A stretch of DNA of 64,000 bases from Zygaena filipendulae (Eukaryota > Arthropoda > Insecta > Lepidoptera > Zygaenidae). The notes beneath the pieces were generated by a model that was not told the origin of the DNA, did not search any database, and was given only the letters and a program-made list of their open reading frames with translations. This document shows, one piece after another, positions 38,101 to 53,100 of this stretch. The stretch's first letter is position 1, and every line of letters starts with the position of its first letter. The translations under genes were made by a program, and so were the position numbers. The DNA lies in contig OU015655.1 in NCBI GenBank assembly GCA_907165275.2, positions 8,754,501-8,818,500 on the forward strand, given 5' to 3'.

Positions 38101-41100
38101 CCATCTGACCTTTTTGCCATACGGCTGACCTACCCCTTTAGCCAAATTGACATTCTACAATAGTTAACGCATAGAAAACTAAGTAACGAATCGTCACGTC
38201 ACTTGGTCAGTCAATCAAAAAACTAGTTTTGCCTGACCACGTGAACGTTCGAACGAATAAATGACATTACAAAATGTGCACAGACAGCGAAATTATAATA
38301 CGGTTTGAGCATTTAAAACGGGAGTAAACACTATGTACACGACCCTTTACGCCAAAGTACATGTCTTATCAGTCCAAGTTGTCTTGTAAAGTCTAGTTGA
38401 CCGCGATCACCCGCCATTATACAGATAAGCATATTGTGTTCGTTTGGCGACCCCCTCTCCCCGAAAACAGACAAAAAAATTTATCAGAGAAATAAAACGA
38501 ACTCTTAGGAAATTCTCTTTTGAATCTTAGATGATAAAACAAAACTAAGCTTACTTTCTGGTTGCTTTGACATGCGATAGGATAATCGTCGCCATGTGAG
38601 CGTCTCTTCCGAAGAATTGTTCTTAGAATCTTCTTCGGCGATCTCGGGGGAGGCAGGCCGACCCTTTGGCGGCTTGCCTTCTGGCGCTTTGTATATAATT
38701 TCTTTATTCGGTGTCGTTTTGTCTGCGCAATGGGGAAAATTCAAATTATGTTAAAACGAATAGTGACAAAAACAATGGATGGATGCATTTCGAGTACATG
38801 CAGAGAAAAACAATAATTTTACATAGGCACAGGAACCATGAAATAAACGTGGCAGAAGTACGAGAGATTTGACCATCATTAGGAGGCACAAGAGCCTTAA
38901 GGCCAATTTTTATATTCCCAGTAAAGTAAACCAATAATACTTCAAAATTCAACCAATTCATTTCTATAAAGTGTGAAACAGCGAGTAACAGCCAGTAAAT
39001 CACTTGTCTGGTAGCTATGCTTCATTTGCGATCAGATGGCTCTGTGCGATAAAGTCCAAGGACTGTTATTATTGTTATTATTTGTTGCCACACTGCTCTC
39101 TACTGAACATCCTCAGAGACGCTCGCACGATCAGTTCCAAATAGTTCGAGCAGTTTCGTAGCACGATGAGATTGTATCACATGCCAATCAGGACGAAGCC
39201 TAAGCATGTTATGACTTACTATTGATGTATGCGTTTTCATCAGGCGTGGATAGGGACTTGTCACGTTTGATCGTGTCGTGGCGCGGCGGGCGCGCTTTGC
39301 GTTTATTCTTGTTATTGACGCGCCGCGACTGTATTGCTTCTGAGAGCCACGTTGAATTGCTTGGGTCCACTACGTCTAGGCACGTTTGATTCTGAAACCA
39401 TTCGTTATGAAGTTATTCCACTTACACAAGCTGATTCACGGTTTCACACGAGTTTTGTTTAGATTGTCTTTCGTATAAACTTTTAATATACATATAATAG
39501 AAGAAGACTGATTCAGAATAGCATAATTTTCGATAGCTCCTACACCATAATTTGAACAGAATTATAAATACTATTGTTAGGATTACATTAAAAAGTGTAC
39601 ACATACTTCTTTCCTAGCATCAATAACTGTATCATACTGATCTTAGCCATCACTCGTGTTCGCATGTCTCACTCACCAAAAAATTTTTCGCATTAGGATC
39701 TGCGCCATACTGTAGCAGCATAGTCGCGGCTTCCTTCTGTCCCCACAGAGCGGCGGCGTGAAGCGGCGTCCAGCCGTCGTAGTCCACACAATCGATTTCA
39801 ACAGTGCATTCCTCTAGCAGAATTTTTAACACCTAAACCACAAAATAAGAGATACAGTATACCTATCGATCGACGCCCCTGAACTCGTCAATGCCGACTA
39901 CTCTAACAAACTCAAACTAAACAACTAGGCGCTATCTAGACCAAATCTAGACGGCTTCGTCGTACCTCAGTCCTCATTTCTTATACTGTGCCTAAATCAC
40001 GCAAAAATTTGGGCTATATACAATATATTAGCCACAAAATTTAAATTTATTTTTCATGTTGCGTAAAAAAACTTTTATAAACTGAATAGTATCCTAACGA
40101 CCAAGAGCTCAAATAATTAAATTTTCCTATCGTAATAACCACGCCAAATACGTTCGACTCGTGTAAGTATTATGGTAATATTTTTGGACCGCACCCGAAA
40201 GCTTATACGAATGTGTATAGCATTGTGCTAACCTCTAAATAGCCCTTGGCTGCAGCCACATGGAGCGGTGTCCCGCCCGTCTTAGCGTCCTGCACGTCCA
40301 CGTACCCGTTCACTGCCCAATTTCTGGCTTCTCGCATTAGATAATCAACTTCAGCATTGCGAGATTTTTCACAATCGATTCCTATAATAAATAAAACACA
40401 TCTATTAGAGATTCAAACACTTTAACAGTGGCGGCCAAGCTGGCGAAGCTTGTCTGCAGCATCAGGTCTTGGTTATTATACGTAGGCATGGTCATCGAGA
40501 TGACACAACTAATGTAAATTATATAAGTAAATTGAAATAACAGAAAATACTGAAGAAGCATCGACTAGGTATAGTTTGCAAAAAAAAGTTGAGGGGTCTT
40601 GGCATATACTACGGGAGGTCATCGAGGGGATCCGACAGTCAATAATGCGAGAATGGGAGAGTAGGCTGGCAACACCATCCGCCGGGCCTAAGGACTGTCG
40701 AAGCTGTCCGTCCAGTGCTACGGAAATGGACGGACAAGCGGCAGGGCACCAGTACCTTCCGGGTGACGCAGGTGCTTTCCGGGTACGGCTGCTTCGGGAG
40801 GGAACCGACAGCCTCGTGCCACCACTGCGGAACCTGCGCTGAGGACACGGCGCAGCACACTCTGGAAGAGTGCTTGGCCTGGGCCGAGAAGCACCGCACC
40901 CTCACCGCAGAAATAGGAAATGACCTTTCGCTGGCCACCGTAGTCTCAGTTATGGTGGGTAGCGAAAGCGCATGGACGGCGGTTCTCTCCATCTGCGAGG
41001 ACGTCATCTCGCAGAAGGAGACCGCGGAGCGGGAAAGGAAGCAGGCAGCGTCTGCCCCTTCCAATCGTCGCCCCAGAAGAGGGTGTAGGAGACGGAATGT

Positions 41101-44100
41101 AGGAGGTCTCCACCCACCGTAATGAGGTCCTCCGGGCGGTAGAGTGGGATACTCTATCGTCCGAGGGAGCTAGGACCTCGAGTTAAGTGACGCATTAGGT
41201 GTTTCGGCGCAATACTTCTTTTATTCTTTTATTTTTATTAGCAGCAGAGGGACTTAGGTCCCCCGGGGAGTAAGTCCCGAGAAGGAGCCCCACATTTGGG
41301 CTAACGCCGTCGAGGCCGCGGAGCAAGCGCGAGCGATTCCCGCAGCCTCTACGCTAAGCGCCGATAAGGAACACCCCATGGTTTCAGCACCGACTCGCTA
41401 CCCCAGAGCGGTGGTATGCATAAAGCATTTTCCAAAAAGAAAAAAAAAACTACTTAACGTGCTTACTAAATTTTCTGTGCGTGGAATATTGTTGTTTACC
41501 AAGTTATGAACATTAGCTCATAACCATGGTGCTCCTGCCCCGCCTACATTGTCTCTCTAGTTAAGTAAAAATAGTAAAAGTAGTTAAAAGTTTATGACAA
41601 ATAAATTTTAGTAAAAGAATGCCATTCCAAAACCTTTGAAGGAGGTGAAATTCTTGTCAGTAGCTGCACGAGTTATAATTTTGTGATCGAACAAAATGTT
41701 ATTATTAATTAATTATTATTATCGTTTTACAATGTTAATTGAATTGTGATAATAAAATTTTGATATTTTGTTTTTTAATATTCCTTTCTCTGTGGATGGA
41801 ATAGTGACGACGAAGTGTGACAGATTGTTTTCCAAAATAAAGGGGCGAGCTTATTTCTATCTTACAGTAGTATGCGAGGAATAATCGATTTATTAATCAA
41901 ACCTTTCTCATCGATGACCTTTTGAAGCATTTTTTCCATATCGGCGCTCTCTGTTATGTCAATAGGTAGGTGTCCGTCACAGTTCACGGCCGCTACGTCT
42001 GCACCATTATCAATGAGGTATCTGGAAGACAATGCATAAATGATTAAAAATACATGGCGGCTACAAAAACAAAAAAATTTATCATCTATCATCTACTACC
42101 TACAATAAACTCTTGTATGTATACAATAATCTGAATCTCAGAAACGGCTCCAACGATTTTCATAAAATTTAGTATGCAAGGGGTTACGGGGGCGATCAAT
42201 CGATCTAGCTAGGTTTTATTTTTAGAAAACGTCGTTTTATCCGTAATACCGAGCAATTCTCGGTCATCCAGGTACTTGCATTTATACGACGTCAATAGAA
42301 GTTACTTTTTCTTTAAATCTCCAGTACTAGAGCTTTTTATAAACTTCACATTCATATTTATATAATCACTGGGTGTTTCCTGCTGTTTCACCCACGTTAA
42401 TTTCGGAGTTCCCGCAAGAACTCGATGTCTACAACCTTCGCGCAAGTGCAAGCAATAAGTTAAAAAGTTTTATCGCAATCAGATAAGCGGTATACTAGCG
42501 CTAATATAATAATAGTAATGTTTGAACAATTACCACACAGAGCCACCGAGTTGCGAACTAACCAAAGCTTGTACTTGTGGGTACAAGACAACTGGTACAA
42601 TAATTATTAAATACTTTTCATCTCTATGTTATCCTTATGTTTATCAATCTTTAATAACAAAATGCGAATATGCGAATTTATTTGTTTGTTACGCTTTCAC
42701 GTTTTTGGATACCACTCAATCGATCATCATGAAGTTTTGCATAAACGTTGTCAGGGGTACAGAGAGCTTTTTATCCCGGAATTCCCAAATTAACGTGGGT
42801 GAAAGCTAGTTGATAAAAAAATAAAACAAATCAATACCTAGCGATACTCATGTGGCCGCACGAAGCGGTCACGTGCAGGGGGGTCCAGCCCTCGTTGTCA
42901 CCGCGGTTCACGTCAGCGCCACGGGCCACCAAAAACTCCACCATATCCAAATTGTCATCTATACAAAGCTAGACAAAAGCACACAAAATTGGTGAATATA
43001 GTTCATCTGCATCATCCCCACAATTCTTACAAATAAATCCCAAGCTTACCGGCTTGGGATTACCGGATAAAATAAGCGAGCACTATGAGTTCTACCAAGA
43101 TAATCAATTAATTAAATAAAACATTTCACCAGAGCCTAGTGAAGGATATTGAGGGTATGAAGTTCATGTTACGTTTCCATAAATAAGGGACATACCCAAC
43201 TCAATTTTATGTAACCACAATTATTATTACTGAGGTTCCATTACAATAGTTCCATTAGACTGTCGATAAACCAGCTTAAAAAAAGTGATGGATAATGGAT
43301 AATTTGCTATTACAACTCGCATTGCATAAAACATAATTATTAAACAATTCGCAGTGGGGTTTTTAATATATCACTGATTATTTTAGATTATTTTTATATA
43401 ATTAATTATTTATAGGCATGCAACATTATTTTATTCGTTTCTAATGAAGTAGAGGAAAGAAGAAGTGCGGAGCAGAGATATGATCAGATCGACTATAAAA
43501 TACGACTATAAAACAACCTGGCTGTGACATAACGTCGCACTGTGACATGTACACTGTACAGTATGTTTTTGGCAGTGACAATATATTTCATGCAATTAAA
43601 GATCAAGAAACGGACGTCAGTTAAACTATTGATATGGTATTAAGTCTGGCCCTGGGTGATTAAACAGACTAACCTAAACAGACTTCACTTGTGTGAACGA
43701 GTGTACACTACTGAACCTCTTGATTTACGTAGCAGCATGGTGACCACTCGCGCCAATTCCATCGTCATAATATCATCTGATATGATATAACATGACAATA
43801 ATAAATAGTAATTGTTCAACAATACGGAACCCTGTCTGGGTCAGTGCCACGATCTGCGGTGCATGTCGCTTTGCACGTGGGCTTTGCACGATTACAACTT
43901 TATGCCATTGTACATCTATTAAACATGATAATTAAAAATACTTTTCGCAAAAGCTTTATTATATTTGATGTTGGACCTGTTTCTTAGGTCTCTCTTTTTC
44001 AGAGATTATAGGCACATCATACCAGTGAGCTAAATTGAAACATATTAACTCTGTGTGCCATTTTTTATCTATCTTTTCATTTGTTAGTGTTATAGTAAAA

Positions 44101-47100
44101 CTCGCCCTAGATACCTAATTTTAGAAGCATAGGTATAGGTTTTAATGTATTTAGACAAACAATGAAAGCATGGTCATTCGCTTCGCCACGCCAATGTATT
44201 GTTTTTTTTTTCAAGTTCAATAAAATCGAAAACATATTCATAATTCTCAATAAAATTTGTCGCATAGCATGCAGTAATGAAGATTAAAATTCAATATTAT
44301 ATACATACAAACTGATTTCAATAATCACAAAATGTAATTTGATTCATTCAAAATCATAATTTCGAACAAGATTTTAGTAATAAATACAATAATGATCATC
44401 ATTTTGAGACCATTTCATTCGCCAAAATTCAAATAATTGTTAAATTTATGTCCCTATTACACAATCATGCTGTTTCATTTTAAACCACATAAACTTTCAG
44501 CACGAGATATTCAAACTTGAAATTTTCTAAACAAAACTATATCTATCTACTACCGTTAAACGAGCAATTCTTGTCTATAATCTGAATTTTGGAAACGGCT
44601 CCAACGATTTTCATGAAATTTAGTATGCAGGGGGATTCGAGGGCGATTAATCGATCAAGTTAGGTTTCATTTTTAAAAAACGTCGTGTTCTTCGTGTTTT
44701 TAGGCAATGAATTAACAAAAAAATTAAAACCGACTTCCAAAAACACAAAACTAAAAAGCTAAAAATAACAAAATACCGATTTAATCCAAAAGACAAAAAC
44801 ACGTAATATTATTAATGGTTTGTGCTACCACTGATCGGTGTGAATTCGGTGACAAGCCTGCTGGTGTCTACCCACTACCCCCTCCATAGTTGGCTTGTCA
44901 CCGACTTCATACCGATCAGTGGTAGCACAAACCAATAATAATATTACGCGTGTTTTTGTCTTTTGGATTAAATCGGTATTTTGTTATTTTTAGCTTTTTA
45001 GTTTTGTGTTTTTGGAACTCGGTTTTAATTTTTGTTTTTTGTTAAAATTTTGTTTACTTCTCGCTTTTAAGTGACTTAGTTCGTAATTTCTCTAAGTTAC
45101 AATAGCCTAATGTCAACTGCTCATCACCTTTTACAAAATATTGCTTTTCCCGACGCAGGGACGTTAATTGTTGAGGAGTTCTCCTAGTACATCACCATCA
45201 GTTCCACTTCACCATATACATTGTGAAGAGCATAAATTGTTTAAAAACCATATTAAAGTTAACAATTCGGAACCCGTGAAATACCTATTATTGAGCAGTT
45301 CCGATGACCATCTGTGGTCTTTATCATCAGTTCTACTTCTTCAAATTTTGCTTTCTGAAAGCAAATAAACGATTTACTATAAAAAATACAAAAATCGCTA
45401 TAATTTTTGAAGACTTCCCTCGATTACTTCAAGATCCCATCATCAGATCTTGATTTGGTGACAATAGAATCAATTTGGGAGTATCCCCTTTCAAACAAAA
45501 AAACAATTTTTGAAATCGCTCCAATCGGAACCCGTGAAATACGTATTACTGTTGAGTAGTTCCGATGACTATCTGTGGTCTTCATCATCAGTTCCACTTC
45601 CTCAAATTTTGCTTTCCAAAAGAAAGAAAAAACGATTTACTATAAAAAATACCCAAATCGTTCCCCGATTATTCTAAGACGACTGGACCGATTTGGAAAA
45701 TACTTTTTTTGGTTGAAAGGGTATACTTCCGAGGTGGTACCATTGTCATCAAGTCAGGATCTGATGATGGGATCTTGCAAAGATCGAGGAGGGAAGAGGT
45801 ATTTTTTTACTTAGTGGTAATGGTAGCTAATTGGGAGTATACCCTTTCAAAAAAAAAAATTTTTTTCAAATCGGTCCCACCGTCTTCGAGTAATCGGTGA
45901 ACATAAATAAAAAAAAACATACATACAATCGAACATAGAACCTCCTCCTTTTTGGAAGTCGGTTAAAAATGAGTGTTTGGCACTGCTTTACCGACACAGT
46001 AAACGACTAAAGCTACTTAACAATAGATGGCGTTGTTAAACTGTGATGATAAAAATATATACTTACGTAAAAACTTTAAAATTTACCAAAAAAAATACAG
46101 GTCATCCAGGTCTACATATATATATATCTTTTTACGTTAAGCGAAGTAGAAGGAATATATGTTTAGGTTTGAGAAAATGTGGTGCGTGTGTATGTGTACT
46201 ATATTGTTTTTTAAAATTTTCCCCCAAAATGGTTCGTCTTATTTCCAAAGGGGTTTTTTTTTTCATTGTTTTTTATGTAAAAGAAAAGAAGAGAGTATAT
46301 AAGAGAATAAGTCATTGGTAATATTTTTAGATGGAGCCAATCTGTCAGACGCAACTCAGATGTCAAATAAACTTTTTTGACAGTTTATTGTGAAAAATAC
46401 AGCCTATAAAATATCAATAATAATGAATCTATGGGTACTAATATTATTATAAATAGGTAGTTTGTGGGTTTTTGAGTTTGTGACGTTGTAGGGGGTAATC
46501 TCTTTAGCTTGGGGAACAGCTAGTGAAATATAAGTTAGATGTCACGTAATTGATGCCTAAGGGCGGCGCTACAGTCTCGGCGGCATTGGTGGCGTTGGCA
46601 GCGGCGGCAAAAACAAACAACATAAGTAGGCCACATGCTATCAGCGGCGCGCGCTGTGGCCTCCTTCCTATGTTGTCTACCATTTGTTTTTGCCGCCGCC
46701 GCCGCCGCCGCCGCCGTCGCCGAGACTGTGGCCAAGGGGTAACATCACTTTCTAGAGTGACCCCGAAAAAAAAAGTGACCTAATTCTAAATTTACGCATC
46801 GTTGTCATTCACTAATATTATCAGTCGCTGGGAAAACATTATACGCAGGTCAGTCAATGACAGCGCGGAATGCATATTTATTCTACTATATAAACTGCAA
46901 ACGTACAAGATTTATATGTGGTATGAGTAGTATATTCCAGGCACGGTAACATATCAGTTTAAAGGTAAATTGTGGCGGTATAAAAGTAAAGGAAAAAGTC
47001 TTACAAACTATTTAACATAGTTTTTAGCGATTACTTATCACAATTAACAGACATTGCAGAACCAACCAACACAGATATGTGAGCTGACTCGCCCAGTCAT

Positions 47101-50100
47101 AAGTCATCAACCCAATTTCTCAGTATACCTAGCTTATAATGAGATAGCTATACCGCACTATAAATACATTAATGTACATAAACTCGGGACAAGCCGACGT
47201 ACAGCAAAGACAAAACGCATCCGTCAGACGTTGCCAAAACTTTAACTTGTGATGAAAAGCAAAAATCACGAGATTTTATTATGTAATAATTCAGTAAGCT
47301 GCATTAATACAAAATACTACAAAACAACTTTAAATTACATTCCACGGCCCTGCTCGCGTTGTATTCTAAAGTGCCACTATCGCGCACCAAATGGTCAAAC
47401 ATAATCAAGACTTTAAAACCAAGACGGCTGCAAAAATTCTGTACAATCATTAATTTCGTTCCTTTTTTTCACAAATTCTGTGGGTACTTGTAAATAATTT
47501 AACAGAAGTTATAACGAGTATTATTATTACTATCGAAAATGAACTGGTTGGTGGTTTTAATAATGTTACATAATAGGCCGCCAGGCAATGCTGCAAAAGA
47601 TAAATGTACGATTGTTAAACAAGATGTACAGAATTTGTACGGACATATTATATTGTCCTATATATTTTCCGCATTCTCACCCGCATGAATTTCGAAATTC
47701 CTTTAAGAACACCCCGATAGCTCCCTATAATATACGTACACATAAATCTTCATTACATGAACAGACACCTAACCTTTCGATGCCAAAAATATACATAAAT
47801 ATACATAAAATTAATTCTTATTATCCTTTATTACAGTAATATCTACGTTATAACCATCAAGAAACCAAATTCATGTTATTACAACACTGAGTCTGGGAGT
47901 TGTTACCTCCGCGACTTTAAATAGGACACGGACCGATCCAGATGTGGTACGTAAACGGCACATAGATAAAAATGAACATAGTTACCTATAGATGCAATAA
48001 TTATGTACCTATATGTGCATTCAAATAAATATGTATATATATAGAAATCGATAAAGTGATCAGTGCGGTCGGGAGACAATGAAGTAAATAGTCATGAATG
48101 CGGCCGCGCGATTGGCAATGATGGCGTGACAGCATGGACATGCTCACCCATGTAAATGTCTTGTGAATGTTTTCTATCAGCGAGAGCCGGCGAGATTTCA
48201 GACTTTCATAGTCAAAGTATGCAGTATAAACGTCCATCTATCCATTCTAATCCATACTTCCATACTAATATAATATTATCAAACCGAAAATATCTCTGTC
48301 TGTTACATTTTCATGCCTTAACTACTCAACTGATGATCATGAAATTTTTGCATACACGTTGTCAGGAATACAGAAAATGACAGTTTACTTTTATCCCGGA
48401 ATTGCCGCAGGAACTTTGAAATTAACGTGAGTGAAATTGCGGAGAATAGCTAGTACATAATATACGTATATGAACATATACAGTTAATTATGTACATGTT
48501 GCAATGAATAAATAAATAAAACTAAATCACAGTAAAACTTATCACAATACAGTTTAATATTCCTTCCCAGTTGTTGGATTTTTTCTAAAATGTTTATCGA
48601 CTAGCTATGGGGCACAAGCTCGATGGATTGCAGAAGACGTTACGTAATTTTTAGATTTATTAGTATATTTACTGCATGTCAGTAAGCCACTTTTATCGAC
48701 TATTCTAATTATATATATTGTATTATACATTTTTTACTTCGATTCGAGTATTCATAACAAGTCTCATTTAACGATTGAGTCATCATAAATATTATAATTA
48801 CGTATTATGAGACAGGGACAGTGTCAATGTAATGTAGTTTCAACTGAGCAACAGTAACGCATAGCGCATGCCAAAATACCCTAAAAAGCGAAGTAGTAGT
48901 AAGCGGCGCGCGGCGGAGCAGACGTGCGAAGTGTTGAGGCGGCCGATTGGCGCCAAAGCGACTGCCAACTTGGTAACTGATGCCAAATAATAAATCTTTA
49001 CAGTTTACAACTAGACGCTTTCGATATCCGTAGATATGGTTCCACAAATGCTCACACTGGTCTACATCAATCCTCTCCTTGCATTATTACTCGTAATATT
49101 TCAGGCGCCTGTAGCTAGCGCAACCCGCAAAAAAATCATATTTTTATGTATTATATAGGTAATTATCTATACTAATATTATAAAGAGCAAAAGTTTGTGA
49201 GTTTGTGACGTTGTAAGGGATAATCTCTGGATCTACTGAACCAATTTTGAAAATTCTTTCACTTATAGGAAGCTACAGTGGTCCTGAGTGTCATAGGGTA
49301 CTTTTTATTTCGGAACAGGTAACTCTGGATCTACTAAACCAATTTTGAAAATGATTTCACATATAGGAAGCTACAGTTATTTTGAGTGACACTTTTTATC
49401 CCGGAATTTCCACGGGAACTCTGGTATTTGTGAGTTCGTGTGTTTGTGAGATTGTAGGGGGGTAATCTCTGGATCTACTGAACCGATTTTGATAATTCTT
49501 TCACTTATAGGAAGCTACAGTGATCCTGAGTGTCATAGGGTACTTTTTATTAAGGAATTTCCGCGGGAATTCCGGAGATTGTGAGTTTGTAAGGTTGTAG
49601 GGGTAAAATCTAGATCTACTAAGCCGATTTAAAAAGGTTTTACTTATAAGAAGCTACAGTGATTCTGAGTGACAGGGTACTTTATATCCCGGAATTCCCG
49701 CGGGAACTCCGGAGTTTGTGAGGTTGTTATCTATGGATCTATTTATCATAGATAGGAAGCTTAACTGATCTTGAGTGACAAATGGTACTTTTTATCCCGG
49801 AATTCCCGCGGGAACTCTGAAATTACCGCGGGTGAAAGCGCGGGGGTCATAATAATATAGGAAAAAGTCGGTCAGCCAATAATTATTATGTAAAATAGGA
49901 ATTTATTGGTGATTCTTAAATATGCAGCATTTCAACATATTTAAGGTTTTCATATTGATGTGTCGATTTACCTGTACGAAGACATTTAATTACTATATCT
50001 CAAAGTCAGTCTAACAAATAAGCATAGACAAATAAAATAGGGATATTACAAATGATTAGAGGTTTTACAGCTGAAGAAAAATGTTAAAGTAGGATATCTA

Positions 50101-53100
50101 GAAAGATATCATCCTAACCGAATAACTCCAGATGATACAGAGATTAATCCCGAAAATTTCTACGATATTTAATTCTAAATTTAATCTCATCTTGTCATCT
50201 CAGATGAGACGACAAGGATAATATCCTTCGGTACATTATATATCCCGAAATTTCGTGGAAACGAATTGCTTTCCTTTTGAAAGAATTTTATGTTCAGATA
50301 GAATCAATAAAGTTTATTAACCGAACAAACCTCATAATTATAATTCATAGTTGAAAACGCTGATTCTTGAATAGATTGTTTATCCATATGGGATTACGCA
50401 CTTTTGACGGACGTGAGCTCGAGCGAAACAATACAGTGTCAGGTTCCAATGCGTCATTAGCAATGTTTTGATGCAATTCTGAAGTCCAAATAAGATTATG
50501 CAGGAAAATAAAAATACACATAAATCCGAAGCCCATTTTAAAAATATCTTAAAAGTTCGAGTAAAACAATTTGCTAAAAATCTCTCAGTAAGGAAAGTAC
50601 GCAGAAACTTGTACAAAACCTCCACTATTTCTGTCATTTCAATACTTCTTTCTCAGACATTTCTCCGTTTTATGTGAACACCATGGATATACATTAACTA
50701 GTCTTATTGACTTGATACCAAAGAAATGCTTCATTCCTGAAGGAATCCCGAAATTCACGCAATTGTTCTTTTCTTCTTTTTTTTCTACATTAAGTTCTCT
50801 TTTACGAGATATACTTTCGTATACCTAGGTACAGCAAAGAAACTGCGAATAACACGAACTGTTCGTAATTCTCATGGAGTTAAGCATATTACTTAGACTT
50901 TGTCCTTTATTGCCATCATGGTACGGGTTCAGAAAATTAACAATAATGTTTAGGTACCTACTGTTACTAGTTAGTGTGATTGTTTCGTTTTCCTCGTAAA
51001 CAAACTGCAAAAACTACCTAGAAACTCGCATATACTTTTGATTTTTTGTACTAGAAGAAAGTGTACTTAATATCTTATATACCTACCTCGATATACTTTT
51101 TATAATTCTTGACAAAATATCTTCACTATGAAATTGTTCTCTCTACGCGTCAGTTGAGAGCAAGTAACCAACTAAGTACAATCCCTAATCTTACTAATAT
51201 TATAAATGTGAAAGTGTGGATGTTTGGATGTTTGTTACTCAATCACGCAAAAACGGCTGAACGGATTTGGATGAATATTTGGCATGCACGTTGCTCCGAA
51301 ATTACCGCGGGTGAAGCCGCGGGGCACAGCTAGTAATATTATAAATGCGAAAGAACTGTCTGTCTGTCTGTTACGCTTTCACGATTTAACGGCTCAACCG
51401 ATCATCATGAAATTTTGCATACACATTGTCAGGGATGCAGAGAAGGACAAAGGGTACTTTTTATCTCGGAATTCTCGCGGAAACTCCGAAATTAACGCGG
51501 ATAACACCGCAGGAAACAGCTAGTAATATTATAAATGAAAGTAAATTAAAAAAAGTAATAACAATTTTTATTAGGTATGTAAAAAAATGAGCCAAAACAC
51601 GGTTTCTGCAGTTTCCAATAGGGAGTTCCAGTAGCAAACTTCCTGTCCTCGTCATCATACGTACAAGAGAAAACTAATCATGACTAGAACAAATATGAGT
51701 GTCCTACCGTTTCCGATCAGGGAAATTACCTTATATAGTATGCTTTAAGTTATAATAGGGCAACTGTAAAATCCGGCTCAGTGGTTCTTTCTTTGGACTG
51801 CGCTTACAAACATGGGTACATAAAAAAACTTAGTTGTGCCGATAAACATTTGCCATTTAAACATACGGAGAAACAAAAATTTACAAAAATTATTTCAATG
51901 AACAACTCTAGCTTCGTAGGCTGAGAGAAGGTAAATAAAATTGACTATGCGATGTAATGCCATTCGTGCTGCGCGTGCGAATCCACGTAAAAGCAACTTG
52001 TAAAAACCGCGTATTTGTTTTTTAACAGGAGGAAGAAAAAACTTAATATCTCAGCGATTTCAATTCTCATTACCGACTGAACTTAACAGCTTTTTCTTTA
52101 CAACTTTCTTTATTGGAAAATAACATAAATTTACTTTTAGTTGGCTTAGATTTTGTGCAAAGCCACTGATTCAAATTTTGCGCGTTTTGCTGTTACGCGG
52201 TATTCACAAATTGCTCTTACGCAGTTTCGCACGCGCAGCGACGATATAATAATCAAATATGGTACAAACGATGTTCTTCGATATTCTATGACTTTAAATT
52301 CCATGTTTTAATTGAGTGACCACATAGACATAGAGACCCAATTACGATGAAATAAAAAAAATACGCACGCACAATATTAGTCTTAAAGTCACTAGTCGCT
52401 ACGGATTTTTTTATGTAGGACATCAGTGATTATTGTTATGATACGTTTTAGGAGGTGCACAAACCCACAAAACGCGTTGGTCTCTTGACTGTTATGCTAT
52501 ATTTTTATGAATTAAATAAATAAATGAAAACTTCCAAAATGACCGCAATGGATTTTATTGGTTACCTTCCTCCCCTGTACTTTTTTATATTTCCAATGTA
52601 CAAGAGAGACACCATATCTACAATTTATACACACCCACAGTGAAAACTTCGATCATTGCCAACCAATATTGCACACTTTGTATGAATAGGAAGGTTCTTT
52701 GCTAAACATAAATTTGAATACGAGTACAAAGCTCATTTTAAAAAATACCCAGTAATGAAAACTTAAAAACTCAGGAGTCAGGACCTATTTATAAACGACT
52801 GTTACTCTCTAGAGTGTAAATTAATAATTTTGCAGAATAAATCAATTCGATTTAAAAAAGGAAGAAATATCCATACATTAAAAACATCTATAAAAATACT
52901 TGTATCTACATAATATGTCGTGGACTCCTAGTCTGTTACATGGTCGTGTAAATTTTATTTGGTGTGCGATATCGTAGCAAATAGATAATGTAATATTTAC
53001 AACATGCCTACCATCTACATCTGCAGCTAACGAAATCCATACGTAACACATAATATATTCTAACGGATTGAAATATTGTCTGTAGATTTCGCTATCCAAT

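Larger units (their letters stand above)
38723..40232 (-). other. MYPT introns 4, 5 and 6 (with exons 5 and 6 between)
   Basis: Short introns (about 400, 285 and 497 bp). No repeat or other feature recognised. Confidence 0.6.

Noticed and set aside
40639..41064. 141-codon minus-strand ORF
   Set aside because: Antisense shadow of the R1-type LINE frame, which has recognisable motifs on the plus strand.
42838..42958. Exon 2 starting at the nearer AG (ATGACAATTTGG)
   Set aside because: It would enter in the wrong phase after exon 1; the AG ten bases upstream restores LCIDDN.
46535..46783. Ala-rich and Arg-rich ORFs on opposite strands
   Set aside because: Produced by the (CCG)n tract and inverted repeat.
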